Below, piece after piece: positions 9,546 through 18,312 of a stretch of 64,000 nt of DNA. Within the stretch, counting starts at the first letter, position 1, and every line of letters starts with the position of its first letter. Origin of the DNA: Marivirga lumbricoides (GTDB lineage: Bacteria; Bacteroidota; Bacteroidia; Cytophagales; Cyclobacteriaceae); assembly GCF_014636295.1 (NCBI RefSeq), contig NZ_BMEC01000007.1:248001-312000 (forward strand), in the 5' to 3' direction. The position numbers and the translations under genes were made by a program. Under the pieces are notes generated by a model that made no database searches, was not told the DNA's origin, and saw only the letters and a list, made by a program, of their open reading frames with translations.

Positions 9546-9790
9546 CTGATTAGCATTTTTGTTTATTAAACAAAACGTGATAGCAGAGTAACGGTTCTTG
9601 ACAAAAGTCAGGTATTATGTTGATTTTCAGCAGGTAATTAGTAATACAGGCAGAGCCTGTGTTAATACCCTGGCTCAGGTTTGCAATTTCTCAGGAAAGA
9701 GATTTCAACATGAATCATCATCGTATGAGATAACATAAACCACATCCTTTTAGTATAAACAAGAGATCAAATAAAGGTTTATTAATGCTT

Positions 9791-10615
9791 TCACATCTTT
9801 ACCTGACTCATAACTGCTTTATCAAATAATCTGTCTCCAAAATATTTTCTGATAAACATAAGGGGTTTAGCCATTTTACCTTTAACATACCTCGTTTTAG
9901 GACTTTTAGAAGAAATTATCCGGGAAACCACTTGGCTAATAACAGAAGAGGGAGAAGCCGCTCCTTGTTTTTCGTAAGCCTCTTTCGTAGAGGAGGCAAC
10001 AGACTTAGCTAAATTTTTGTAAGGTCCACTGCCGGAGTTTTTTAGCATAGGCTGATATAATACATCTGCAAATTCAGTTGCAATTATACCGGGTTCCAAA
10101 ATAACAACATCTATGTTAAATTGCTTCAACTCCAGTCTTAGGCAGTCAGACCATCCCTCTAAGGCGTGTTTAGTAGCGTGATACCATGCTCCAAGTGGCG
10201 TGTACATTTTTCCTCCCATAGATGAAGTGTTAATGATGGTGCCGGACTTTTGCGCCCTCATATACGGTAGAACTTCTTGCGTTACTCTTGCAAGGCCAAA
10301 TAGATTTACTTCAAATTGCCTGCGGGCATCCTCAATAGCTATGTCTTCCACTGCACCATACAATCCATAGCCTGCATTGTTCCATAGAACATCTATTTTT
10401 TCCTGTTCAAAAATAATTTGTTTTACCCCGTCAACAATTTGTTTTTCATTGGTTACATCCAACTCTAATACATGTCCTCCTGCTTTAACCAACTCCTGCA
10501 TCTGATCTACTCTTCTGGCAGCACCGTACACTGTGTGTCCTTCTTTAATAAGCTTTAGGGCAGTTTCTTTTCCCATACCCGAAGAGGCTCCTGTAATTAA
10601 AATAACTTTTTTCAT
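9791..10615 (-). CDS. SDR family oxidoreductase (extended classical, 274 aa)
   Basis: 274 residues. TGASSGMGKETA at the N-terminus is the TGxxxGxG coenzyme loop. ARRVDQ after the second strand favours NADP. NNAGYGLYG, the serine in INTSSMGG and YHATKHALEG (YxxxK) complete the SDR active site. The C-terminal region, with KMAKPLMFIRKYFGDRLFD, resembles the ketoreductase or retinol-dehydrogenase-like subgroup. It lies between an AraC regulator and another SDR, all on the minus strand with gaps of about 130 and 245 bp, so they may be separate transcripts under one regulator. The substrate is unknown. Confidence 0.9.
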   Translation of the reverse strand: MKKVILITGASSGMGKETALKLIKEGHTVYGAARRVDQMQELVKAGGHVLELDVTNEKQIVDGVKQIIFEQEKIDVLWNNAGYGLYGAVEDIAIEDARRQFEVNLFGLARVTQEVLPYMRAQKSGTIINTSSMGGKMYTPLGAWYHATKHALEGWSDCLRLELKQFNIDVVILEPGIIATEFADVLYQPMLKNSGSGPYKNLAKSVASSTKEAYEKQGAASPSSVISQVVSRIISSKSPKTRYVKGKMAKPLMFIRKYFGDRLFDKAVMSQVKM

Positions 10616-10741
10616 TTTTTTTGATTTAATGAATACAAATTTCAGTTTTTTGCCAGCTTAACAAGCACACGAATTACTGGAAAGAAAACACTTTTTACGG
10701 GTAAAGCTTAAAACTTATAAGGTGGGTTTTGAAAAGGTCGA

Positions 10742-11650
10742 TTAGTTTAACTCTCTGTATTCTTGAGGAGTAAGTCCCGTTTTAGTTTTAAATAAACGGC
10801 TAAAGTAGTGGGGGTAATTAAAGCCTAGTGTGTAGGCAACTTCACTAACTGAATTATTGGTGGAAAGCAATATACTTTTCGCTTTGTTCACAAGGAAATC
10901 ATTTACATGATCTTTAGCACTTCTTCCTGTTTCTTTTCTCAGTAAGTCACTCAGGTAATTAGGAGAAAGATTTACCTGATCTGCAATGTATTTAATTGAT
11001 GGACTGCCGAACTCAGCCAATTGCCCTTTTTCATAATAGGTGTTTAGGAAATTTTCTATTTTAGTAACTATATCCTTATTTTGTATAGCCCTTGTGTTAA
11101 ACTGCCTCTCATAAAATCTGGAGCAGTAGTTTAATAATAACTCCAGACTTGAAACAATCACCTTCTGACTGTGATTGTCAATTCTCTCATTGTATTCATT
11201 TTTGATGTTATCAATGCAGTTGTTTAGGGTGTTTTTTTCCTGATCTGAAAGGTGAAGTGCTTCATGCGATTCATAATCAAAAAAATGAAAATTGCTGATG
11301 TTTTCATCTAAAGAAGATCCTTTGATGATATCAGGATGAAAGAAAAGCATCCAGCCGGCTTCTGATTCATCCTCAATTTCTGTGGTAGCAGCAACCACCT
11401 GATGAGGCGCGGTAAAAACAAGTACACCTTCTTCAAAATCATAATAGTTTCTACCATACTGGATTCCGCAGTGGGAGCCCTTCATAGAAATTAGATATAA
11501 ATTGGCCGACATTCGCATGTTCAGCAGTTCTTTAGGAATTTGCATCTTAGACACTTCAATTACACTTATCAGAGGGTGCTTTGGCTTCTCATAACCTAAT
11601 ACCTCATGCAATTGGGTCAGCGATTTTATTTTAAAAATTTCCTCAGGCAT
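10742..11650 (-). CDS. AraC family transcriptional regulator
   Basis: 302 residues. The N-terminal about 190 residues form a cupin-like sensor domain (SMKGSHCGIQYGRNYYDFEE, VLVFTAPHQVV). The C-terminal about 100 residues hold the double helix-turn-helix of AraC proteins: NLSPNYLSDLLRKETGRSAK, then SVSEVAYTLGFNYPHYFSRL, ending KTGLTPQEYRELN. This is the conserved pattern in Bacteroidota regulators that sit next to SDR oxidoreductases. It probably activates the two SDR genes downstream. The ligand is unknown. Confidence 0.92.
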   Translation of the reverse strand: MPEEIFKIKSLTQLHEVLGYEKPKHPLISVIEVSKMQIPKELLNMRMSANLYLISMKGSHCGIQYGRNYYDFEEGVLVFTAPHQVVAATTEIEDESEAGWMLFFHPDIIKGSSLDENISNFHFFDYESHEALHLSDQEKNTLNNCIDNIKNEYNERIDNHSQKVIVSSLELLLNYCSRFYERQFNTRAIQNKDIVTKIENFLNTYYEKGQLAEFGSPSIKYIADQVNLSPNYLSDLLRKETGRSAKDHVNDFLVNKAKSILLSTNNSVSEVAYTLGFNYPHYFSRLFKTKTGLTPQEYRELN

Positions 11651-11907
11651 TATCTACTTTGATTTATTTTTTTGGTAAAGGTCAGCGGATCAGAAATAAA
11701 TCAATAGCACAAATTACTGGATTCAAAACATATTTCACAGAATTTCAACTGTTATTACTTCTATGTTTATGCTACAATTTGGCCCAAATTAATTTTTAAT
11801 GCTCTTTCCGGTTGTATGAAATAACTTAAGGAATCAATCACACCTAAAATTAGCTGTGCAGGCATGAAAAACTAAAGCTACAATTAGTTTACTTTCAACA
11901 ATCCCAC

Positions 11908-11915
11908 TAATTTTG
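11908..11915 (+). promoter_or_regulatory. Bacteroidota -7 element TAATTTTG before purM
   Basis: TAATTTTG fits TANNTTTG and lies 19 bases before the purM ATG. The -33 region has only a weak TTAG match, so this is a reasonable but unproved promoter. Confidence 0.4.
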
Positions 11916-11934
11916 ACCAAACATTGCAATTACC

Positions 11935-13098
11935 ATGTCCGATAGATATAACCAGCGAGGGGTTTCTGCCTCTAAAGAAGATGTACATAATGCTATTAAA
12001 AACCTTGACAAAGGGCTTTTTCCTCAGGCATTTTGCAAAATTGTACCTGATCATTTAGTGGGAGATGAAGACTATTGTACCATTATGCATGCGGATGGTG
12101 CAGGAACAAAATCTTCTTTAGCCTATATGTACTGGAAAGAAACCGGTGATATTTCTGTTTGGAAGGGTATAGCACAAGATGCTATTATCATGAATATTGA
12201 CGATTTGCTTTGTGTAGGTTGCACGGATAAAATATTGCTTTCTTCCACCATCGGCAGAAATAAAAACCTTATTCCGGGTGAGGTAATCTCTGCAATTATC
12301 AATGGTACTGAGGAAGTGCTTGAAATGTTGAGAAATCATGGAGTGAATATCATTAGCACAGGTGGTGAAACGGCCGATGTGGGTGATCTTGTACGCACAA
12401 TCATAGTAGATAGCACTGTTACTGCCAGAATGAAAAGATCTGATGTTATTTCAAATGGTGGTATAAAGGCTGGCCAAGTGGTTGTAGGTTTAGCATCTTA
12501 TGGCCAGGCATCTTATGAGTCAGAATATAATGGAGGCATGGGAAGTAATGGATTAACCTCCGCACGACATGATGTTTTTAATAATGAACTTGTAAGTAAG
12601 TATCCTGAAAGTTTTGATAATGGAATCCCTGCTGAATTAGCCTATATGGGCTCTAAAAAGCTAACTGATAAAGTGGAAGGTGTTACTGTTGATGCCGGAA
12701 AACTGGTTTTATCTCCCACCAGAACCTATGCCCCTGTTATTAAGAAAGTATTATCAGAATTACCGGGAAAAGTAGCAGGTATGGTGCATTGCAGTGGGGG
12801 AGCGCAAACTAAGGTGCTTCATTTTGTAGAAGGCTTACATATAATTAAAGATAACCTTTTCCCTACACCTCCTTTATTCAAAATGATTCAAGAGGAATCA
12901 GGCACCGATTGGAAAGAGATGTATAAAGTTTTCAATATGGGCCACAGGATGGAGCTTTATGTGGAGGAAAAGGATGCACAGGCTATTATTGATATCTCAA
13001 AATCATTCAATATTGATGCACAAATTATTGGTAGGGTAGAAGCTGCTGAAAAGAAGCAGGTAACTGTTAAAGGGGAGAATGGGGAGTTTATTTATTAA
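11935..13098 (+). CDS. purM: Phosphoribosylformylglycinamidine cyclo-ligase (AIR synthase)
   Basis: 387 residues. The enzyme closes the imidazole ring of purines, converting FGAM and ATP to AIR, ADP and Pi. The N-terminal AIRS domain carries YNQRGVSASKEDV and MHADGAGTKSSLAYMYW, the latter the DGxGTK nucleotide loop of PurM. IIMNIDDLLCVG and IISTGGETADVGDLV are other PurM hallmarks. The C-terminal AIRS_C domain includes MVHCSGGAQTKVLHF and FNMGHRMELYV. It is slightly longer than E. coli PurM (about 345), as is common in Bacteroidota. It stands alone on the plus strand. Confidence 0.93.
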   Translation: MSDRYNQRGVSASKEDVHNAIKNLDKGLFPQAFCKIVPDHLVGDEDYCTIMHADGAGTKSSLAYMYWKETGDISVWKGIAQDAIIMNIDDLLCVGCTDKILLSSTIGRNKNLIPGEVISAIINGTEEVLEMLRNHGVNIISTGGETADVGDLVRTIIVDSTVTARMKRSDVISNGGIKAGQVVVGLASYGQASYESEYNGGMGSNGLTSARHDVFNNELVSKYPESFDNGIPAELAYMGSKKLTDKVEGVTVDAGKLVLSPTRTYAPVIKKVLSELPGKVAGMVHCSGGAQTKVLHFVEGLHIIKDNLFPTPPLFKMIQEESGTDWKEMYKVFNMGHRMELYVEEKDAQAIIDISKSFNIDAQIIGRVEAAEKKQVTVKGENGEFIY

Positions 13099-13676
13099 CA
13101 AGGAGGAAGCCAAAATCTTTAATCTAGTGCGTCATTCTCAGCCAAAGGCTGACCAGGCAAAAAATTTCATGAGGAACGAGAGAAATAATTGGAATCCCAT
13201 GTTTTGAGCGCTATGACAGCACTATAAAGCTTTTAAATTGAAAGGTTTACTGATTTTAATAGCCTCAATTAAGCTTTCTGCGTGAGCCAGGGGATCCCTG
13301 ATAAATAATAATCCTACGGCTTATTGATTTTCAGGGATGACGGTTCCATTGCTGTTGGCAGCAGTAGATAAAGGTTCTGAATGAGACAAAAAACTATGCC
13401 CACATGCAAACCACAATCTTCAATTCAGTACGTCATTCCAAAATTTCGCGAGGAACGAGAGAAATATTTGGAATCTCCTAGAATTATGCAGAAAGTTAGA
13501 TCCCTCCCGCTAGTCCTCGTTTGCAACGAGGATCCTACAAACATCAAGTTTTTAACTCGAATTGAATGTATACTAAGAGATCATTGCATCCGTACTACAA
13601 TGCTTGAATGAATTCATCCTCCTACCAGAGGAGGATGAATTGTAATATATTAAAGGTTCTCCGAAAGAAACAAACA
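13099..13676. other. Intergenic region of degenerate repeats
   Basis: No gene is supported. Two related segments, about 13123-13193 and 13424-13475, share CGTCATTC...AATTTC..GAGGAACGAGAGAAAT..TTGGAATC. They also contain small inverted repeats such as AGCCAAAGGCTGACC. A 13-bp perfect inverted repeat lies at 13611-13641. A 76-codon open frame at 13381-13611 runs through the repeats and is not regarded as a gene. Confidence 0.55.
13611..13641. terminator. Perfect 13-bp inverted repeat, terminator-like
   Basis: AATTCATCCTCCT (13611-13623) pairs with AGGAGGATGAATT (13629-13641) around a 5-nt loop. It sits 35 bp past the stop of the GH3 gene on the minus strand. A T tract is lacking, so it may be an mRNA 3'-end hairpin or a repeat rather than a strict intrinsic terminator. 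Confidence 0.45.
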
Positions 13677-16196
13677 TTAATTTCCATCACATCCTGGCTT
13701 AGCATCATCATCAGATGCTAAGCGAATGTTACTCAATCCAATATCAACACCTTCTCCGGCTGTAATCGTGAAAGCTGAGCTTATAGTAGTCATATCGACA
13801 CCGAGATTATCAAAGCAGCTTAAGCTTATTCGATACTCTTTCCAGTCTCCGGCAGCAATGCTGATATCCAGTGTTTCATTACAAGAGGCGTCTGAATCGC
13901 ACATACCGATTTGTACAACTGCCTGACCTTCTGTAAATGATTTTGCTGAGAAAGCAATTTCCATAGCACCATTTGCCTGTCGCGACATGTCGCTTGGTGA
14001 AGCAGCACTTATTCGCATTTGGTCTCGATCCGATTGAGTCCATTTGATTCTCAAGGCATCTTCTTGCGCCTCATGGTCTGTTTTACTAATGATCAAGCCT
14101 CCCACAGAAGTAGGGAAACTAGCAATTTGTTTAAGCAAATCGCCCGATCTCAACCATAATCCCCAAGGTGCCACAGCAAGGCCTTTATTGAAAAACTCAC
14201 CAGTGGAGCTAACTTCACTATTTTCTAAACCGGAGTTTTCCGAAAGTTGATCAAGCGCTTCAGTATCATCGTAACTAAGGCCGTAGCCTAATTTAAATAA
14301 GGGTTCAGCATCTTCTGATACCACGGCACTTGCAGGCCAGGCGAAAGACAGACGTCCGGTAAAATCAAAGGAAGGATCTCTTTGAAATAACAGATCGGAA
14401 ATACCACCTCCTTCACTTCCAGGCAACCATGCCGCAATAAAGGCATCTGATTGGTTTATTTCAGGATTGACCCACAGTGGGCGACCCGATAGAAAAACAG
14501 ATACAACAGGAATGTCTTTGTTTTTAAACTCAGCCAATTTGTTTACGTCAAAACCATTTGGAGCAAAGTCAAGGTTTTCTCTATCGCCCTGAAACTCTGC
14601 GTATGGATCTTCTCCATATATGGCGATTACAAGATCAGCAGTCTCGTTTGTATCTCCATCAGCTGAAAAAATTACCTTACCTCCGGCTGAACTAACCGCT
14701 TCTTTAATGCCATCTAATATAGATTCACCATTAGGGAACTCATCATTGGTATGACCTGTGCCTTGCCACGATAAGGTCCACCCGCCTGCTGCCTTGGAAA
14801 TGCTTGCTGCGCCATCACCGATTACCAAAATAGTTTTTGTAGGATCAATAGGTAAAACGTTATCGTTATTTTTAAGTAAAACCATTGACTCCCTCACTGC
14901 CTGGCGTGCAATAGCTCTGTTTTCTGGAAGGCCTAGCAGACTTTCATCTCCTGCGTTTTTGCGTGTGCTGGGTGCGCCCTTGGTAAATATACCTGAGGCA
15001 ATTTTCACTCTCAAAATCCTGCGGACTGCATCATCTAAGCGAGACATAGGAATTGTTCCTTCCTGAACATGCTTTAACGTACTTTCATACAGCCCTTTCC
15101 AACTATCTGGAGCCATATACATGTCCAGGCCTGCATTCAGAGCCGGTGCGCAATCTGTATTCGTACAACCGGGCACTTGACCATGACCATTCCAGTCGCC
15201 CACTACGAAACCATTAAAGCCCAATTGGCCCTTTAACACATCCGTTAACAATTCTTTGTCGCCATGGAGTTTTCTGCCCTGCCAGCTTGAGAAAGAAGCC
15301 ATAACCGTTTGCACGCCTGCAGGTATTGCGCTATAATAACCAGCAGCATGCACATTAATTAATTCCTTTTCACTGATTTGGGCATCACCCTGATCAACAC
15401 CATTTTTGGTGGCACCGTCAGCTAAAAAATGTTTAGCACTGGATATAACACGGCCTGGGCCCATAAAATCATCTGTACCTACATGTCCTTGCAATCCATA
15501 CACAATCCGATCTGCATAGGACTTCACAATTTCAGGGTCTTCAGAGAATCCTTCATAACTTCTCCCCCAGCGCAGATCCTGAGGAACCGCTAAAGTGGGA
15601 GCAAAGGTCCAATCATGGCCGGATACTGTAAGCTCATGAGCGGTTACTGCTGCAATTTTTTCAATTAAATCGGGATTATTCATAGCGCCAAGCCCTACAT
15701 TGTGAGGAAAGACTATAGCCCCACTAAGGTTAGCATGACCATGTACCGCATCTATTCCCCATATATAAGGTATGGCAATTTCAACACCTTCCGTATCAAT
15801 AGAGGCATAATAGTATTCATCAGCCAGTTCTAACCACTTTTTTGTATCTGCATACGGTAAGGGACCCGGTGCCGAATTCCCACCGCTTAACACGGAACCC
15901 AAACGGTATTTCTTCACCTCCTCAGGGGTGACAGATCCATTATCGGCCTGAATTACCTGACCTACTTTTTGTTCCAGAGTCAGTTTGGGTAGTATTGAAT
16001 CTATTTGTGCTTCTATTGCAGGATCTAAAGGTATTGGCTTAATACTGGGCCAATCTTTAGGGTTCACAGTATTTTCAGATTGAGCCTCCACGGTACTGCT
16101 CTGCTGTTGAGAGCAGCTTGAAATGATAAGGGAGAAAAGAGGAAATAAGAGTACAGATAAAAATAATGATCTGATCGCAAAAATTTTATTAGCCAT
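13677..16196 (-). CDS. Glycoside hydrolase family 3 exo-beta-glucosidase, lipoprotein
   Basis: 839 residues. A lipoprotein signal ends at ISSC (about residue 28), placing it on the envelope. The GH3 N-terminal barrel follows with KVGQVIQADNG, IPYIWGIDAVHGH, APTLAVPQDLRWGRSYEGF and the nucleophile aspartate in GFVVGDWNGHGQVPG. The second GH3 domain carries RESMVLLKNNDNVLPI, VIGDGAASISKAAGGW, the acid/base region IYGEDPYAEFQGDRENLDF and LFKLGYGLSY. The last about 150 residues form a beta-rich galactose-binding-like module resembling that of ExoP-type exo-1,3/1,4-beta-glucanases. It likely releases glucose from beta-glucans. It is monocistronic. Confidence 0.92.
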   Translation of the reverse strand: MANKIFAIRSLFLSVLLFPLFSLIISSCSQQQSSTVEAQSENTVNPKDWPSIKPIPLDPAIEAQIDSILPKLTLEQKVGQVIQADNGSVTPEEVKKYRLGSVLSGGNSAPGPLPYADTKKWLELADEYYYASIDTEGVEIAIPYIWGIDAVHGHANLSGAIVFPHNVGLGAMNNPDLIEKIAAVTAHELTVSGHDWTFAPTLAVPQDLRWGRSYEGFSEDPEIVKSYADRIVYGLQGHVGTDDFMGPGRVISSAKHFLADGATKNGVDQGDAQISEKELINVHAAGYYSAIPAGVQTVMASFSSWQGRKLHGDKELLTDVLKGQLGFNGFVVGDWNGHGQVPGCTNTDCAPALNAGLDMYMAPDSWKGLYESTLKHVQEGTIPMSRLDDAVRRILRVKIASGIFTKGAPSTRKNAGDESLLGLPENRAIARQAVRESMVLLKNNDNVLPIDPTKTILVIGDGAASISKAAGGWTLSWQGTGHTNDEFPNGESILDGIKEAVSSAGGKVIFSADGDTNETADLVIAIYGEDPYAEFQGDRENLDFAPNGFDVNKLAEFKNKDIPVVSVFLSGRPLWVNPEINQSDAFIAAWLPGSEGGGISDLLFQRDPSFDFTGRLSFAWPASAVVSEDAEPLFKLGYGLSYDDTEALDQLSENSGLENSEVSSTGEFFNKGLAVAPWGLWLRSGDLLKQIASFPTSVGGLIISKTDHEAQEDALRIKWTQSDRDQMRISAASPSDMSRQANGAMEIAFSAKSFTEGQAVVQIGMCDSDASCNETLDISIAAGDWKEYRISLSCFDNLGVDMTTISSAFTITAGEGVDIGLSNIRLASDDDAKPGCDGN

Positions 16197-16389
16197 TTTA
16201 AATACGGTTTATTAGGAATTAGGCATTCTTTCGGATTGTAAATTTAGCGGAAAGTTAAGTTATTTTTTACTGTTTCAATAACGTTTCCTTTTGTAATATT
16301 GGTCTGCTTGCACCATTATCCTATGCCTAAGGGATAAATTTTAAATGCATTGCTTAAGTATCTTATTATCCTTAGCTTCGTATTGAATT

Positions 16390-16467
16390 TTACATGGGGT
16401 GCCTACTGAACGGCTGAGATTATACCCAAATAACCTGATCTAGGTAATGCTAGCGTAGGAATTGTGA
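16390..16467 (+). ncRNA. TPP riboswitch (THI element)
   Basis: The core of the thiamin pyrophosphate riboswitch is plain: GGGGTGCC at 16396, GGCTGAGAT at 16412, ACCC, ACCTGATC, then TAATGC.AGCG.AGGAA ending about 16461. Flanking TTACA (16390-16394) and TGTGA (16463-16467) can form the P1 stem. It controls the methyltransferase / ThiL-like / ThiE-like / Trm112-like genes that follow, so these should be repressed when TPP is plentiful. Confidence 0.95.
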
Positions 16468-16502
16468 ACACCATTCGAACTTCATCTTCCCCTGCATACA
16501 TA

Positions 16503-16521
16503 GATCTTAAATTCTTAGATC
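16503..16521 (+). promoter_or_regulatory. Start-codon-proximal hairpin, candidate riboswitch expression platform
   Basis: GATCT (16503-16507) pairs with AGATC (16517-16521), ending one base before the ATG at 16523. With no T tract between riboswitch and gene, control at translation start looks more likely than termination. This is an inference from a short 5-bp stem. Confidence 0.35.
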
Positions 16522-16522
16522 G

Positions 16523-17248
16523 ATGACACAAATTTCAAAAAAGGAAAAATTCGATGTCGCCACTGGTGAATTGCGCAATTGGCAAGGAAGACAGGAGTGG
16601 TTTTTTAACAGGGACGATACAGACCACTACGAGGCGTATTACGAAGGACCCTATAAGCGCCAGGAAGTTTGGCAAAAAAAGACGCTGGAAGGACTTATCA
16701 AGAAAGATAGCCGCGTTGAAAGCTTACTGGAATTTGGCTGTGGCACTACGCGCTTCACCCGATGGTGGCATGAAATAGGAATTCAGGCTACAGGTGGAGA
16801 TATTTCTCCTTTTATGCTGGCTCAGGGTGTTCACCTCTTCGATGGGGATTTGGTTTTGGCTGATTCTCACCACATGCCATTCAAAGATCATACTTTTGAT
16901 GCGCTGGCCTTCATCACCACTTTTGAATATTACAAAAGACCGATAGAGGTAATCCGTGAAGCGGCAAGAGTAGGTAAATACGGAATCATTTTTGGGATGA
17001 TGAATCGCAATACGCCCAAATTGGTGCGAAGAAGAGTACAGCAGTTGTTTGGACGGAACAATTATTACGTAACGGCTAATTTTTATACGCCTGCTTCCTT
17101 AAAAGAACTCATCGCTGAGGCACTCCCCGACCGGGACTATACCATTGAGTGGAATGCGACTGGCTTACCCAAGTGGTTTCCACGGCAGCAGTGGAAGTTG
17201 CCTTATGGCGATTTCTTCGGCTTATATGTACAATTTAATGATGTATAA
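16523..17248 (+). CDS. Class I SAM-dependent methyltransferase in TPP-riboswitch operon
   Basis: 241 residues. VESLLEFGCGTTRFTRWW (about 66-83) is motif I of Rossmann-fold methyltransferases. TGGDISPFML carries the acidic residue after strand 2, LVLADSHHMPFKDHTFDAL is motif II/III, and REAARVGKYGIIFGM is strand 5. The N-terminus is rich in charged and aromatic residues (REWFFNRDDTDHYEAYY-like). The substrate is unknown. It is the first gene after a TPP riboswitch, and its stop overlaps the next start (TAATG). A Trm112-like protein, of a family known to activate methyltransferases, is encoded in the same operon. Codons are more GC-rich than in neighbouring genes, suggesting transfer. Confidence 0.85.
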   Translation: MTQISKKEKFDVATGELRNWQGRQEWFFNRDDTDHYEAYYEGPYKRQEVWQKKTLEGLIKKDSRVESLLEFGCGTTRFTRWWHEIGIQATGGDISPFMLAQGVHLFDGDLVLADSHHMPFKDHTFDALAFITTFEYYKRPIEVIREAARVGKYGIIFGMMNRNTPKLVRRRVQQLFGRNNYYVTANFYTPASLKELIAEALPDRDYTIEWNATGLPKWFPRQQWKLPYGDFFGLYVQFNDV

Positions 17249-18312
17249 TGGCGGCATTCGATGAACAATTTGGAAAAGTAGATGCCCAGGTGTTTAAAGA
17301 GGATTTACTGAATAAATGCGGGGCAAAACGAGAAGAAGTGATTTGTGGGCCTAGATTTGGCGTTGATACCGCCATTGTTGATCTGGGTAATGGAAAAGCG
17401 CTGGCCACTTCCAGCGATCCGCTTTCCCTGATTCCGTCCCTGGGCATGGAAATTTCGGCCCACTTATCCGTGCACTTATTGGCCAATGATATGTCAACTA
17501 CAGGCTTTGCTCCTCAGTATGCTCAGTTTGTGCTTAATCTGCCGGTCAGCTTGTCGCGGGAAGATTTTAACTTGTATTGGGGTCACATTGATGCACTATG
17601 CAAAAAATTGGACATAAGTATTACGGGTGGCCATACAGGTCAGATTCCGGGACAGGAATCAACCATTTCCGGAGGAGGCACTATGTTTTTGCAGGCTCCC
17701 AGGGACAAAATATTGAGCAGTAATAATGCGGAGATCGGGGACAGCATCATCATGACAAAACATGCGGCATTATCATCTTCCTCCCTTTTGGCCAATGCTT
17801 TCCCTAAAACGGTTAGTGAAAAGTGCGGTGAAGAAACCCAGAAAATAGCCGCCCACAACTTTTGGGATCTTTCTGTACTGAAAGAAGCATTAGCGGCCTC
17901 CAGCATCCTGGAGCCGAACAGTGAATTGCATGCCATGCATGATGTAACAGAAGGAGGAATTTTAGGCGCATTGGCCGAAATGGCGGATGCTTCTGGTTGC
18001 GGTTTCACAGTGGAATTAGATAAAATTAAGATTAATGAGGAGGTGAAGCAGATTACAGCGCTGTTTGAAATTGATCCCTTTATCTCCATCGGTGCCGGCT
18101 CTATGCTGATGGCAGTAAAGCCGGGAAATGAAGACCGCTTGATCCAGGGCCTTTCCAAAGAAGGAGTGGAAGCTTGTAAAATTGGCGTTTTCACGGAAGG
18201 TTTTGCTAAGCAGCTTGTGGAAAAGAATGGTGAACAGAGGTCTTTTGTTTTTGATGGAGTAGATCCTTATTGGGCCGCATTTTTTAAAGCATTTCAAGCA
18301 GGGTGGAAATGA
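17248..18312 (+). CDS. AIR synthase/ThiL/HypE superfamily ATP-dependent enzyme
   Basis: 354 residues of the PurM/ThiL/HypE/SelD fold. RFGVDTAIVDLGNGKALATS is the N-terminal glycine/aspartate nucleotide strand, SAHLSVHLLANDMSTTGFAP corresponds to the VNDLAAMGA-type metal/ATP motif, and ISITGGHTGQIPG follows. The C-terminal half has AMHDVTEGGILGALAEMA and DPFISIGAGSMLMAV, typical of AIRS_C. In a TPP-regulated operon a ThiL-like role (phosphorylating a thiamin monophosphate-like compound) is the natural guess. The sequence is nearer to HypE-like AIRS-related proteins than to textbook ThiL. It overlaps thiE-like by 4 bp if that gene starts at the ATG at 18309. Confidence 0.8.
   Translation: MAAFDEQFGKVDAQVFKEDLLNKCGAKREEVICGPRFGVDTAIVDLGNGKALATSSDPLSLIPSLGMEISAHLSVHLLANDMSTTGFAPQYAQFVLNLPVSLSREDFNLYWGHIDALCKKLDISITGGHTGQIPGQESTISGGGTMFLQAPRDKILSSNNAEIGDSIIMTKHAALSSSSLLANAFPKTVSEKCGEETQKIAAHNFWDLSVLKEALAASSILEPNSELHAMHDVTEGGILGALAEMADASGCGFTVELDKIKINEEVKQITALFEIDPFISIGAGSMLMAVKPGNEDRLIQGLSKEGVEACKIGVFTEGFAKQLVEKNGEQRSFVFDGVDPYWAAFFKAFQAGWK

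Noticed and set aside
13381-13611. 76-codon plus-strand open frame
   Set aside because: It runs through degenerate intergenic repeats and a hairpin, has no recognisable domain and an odd composition.
17640-18194. 184-codon minus-strand open frame
   Set aside because: It lies wholly antisense inside the ThiL-like gene, which has clear domain motifs; GC-rich codons leave long antisense frames.
17248-18312. Calling the AIRS-fold gene hypE or selD
   Set aside because: No hydrogenase maturation or selenium genes are present, and the TPP riboswitch points to thiamin; the gene is left as a superfamily call.
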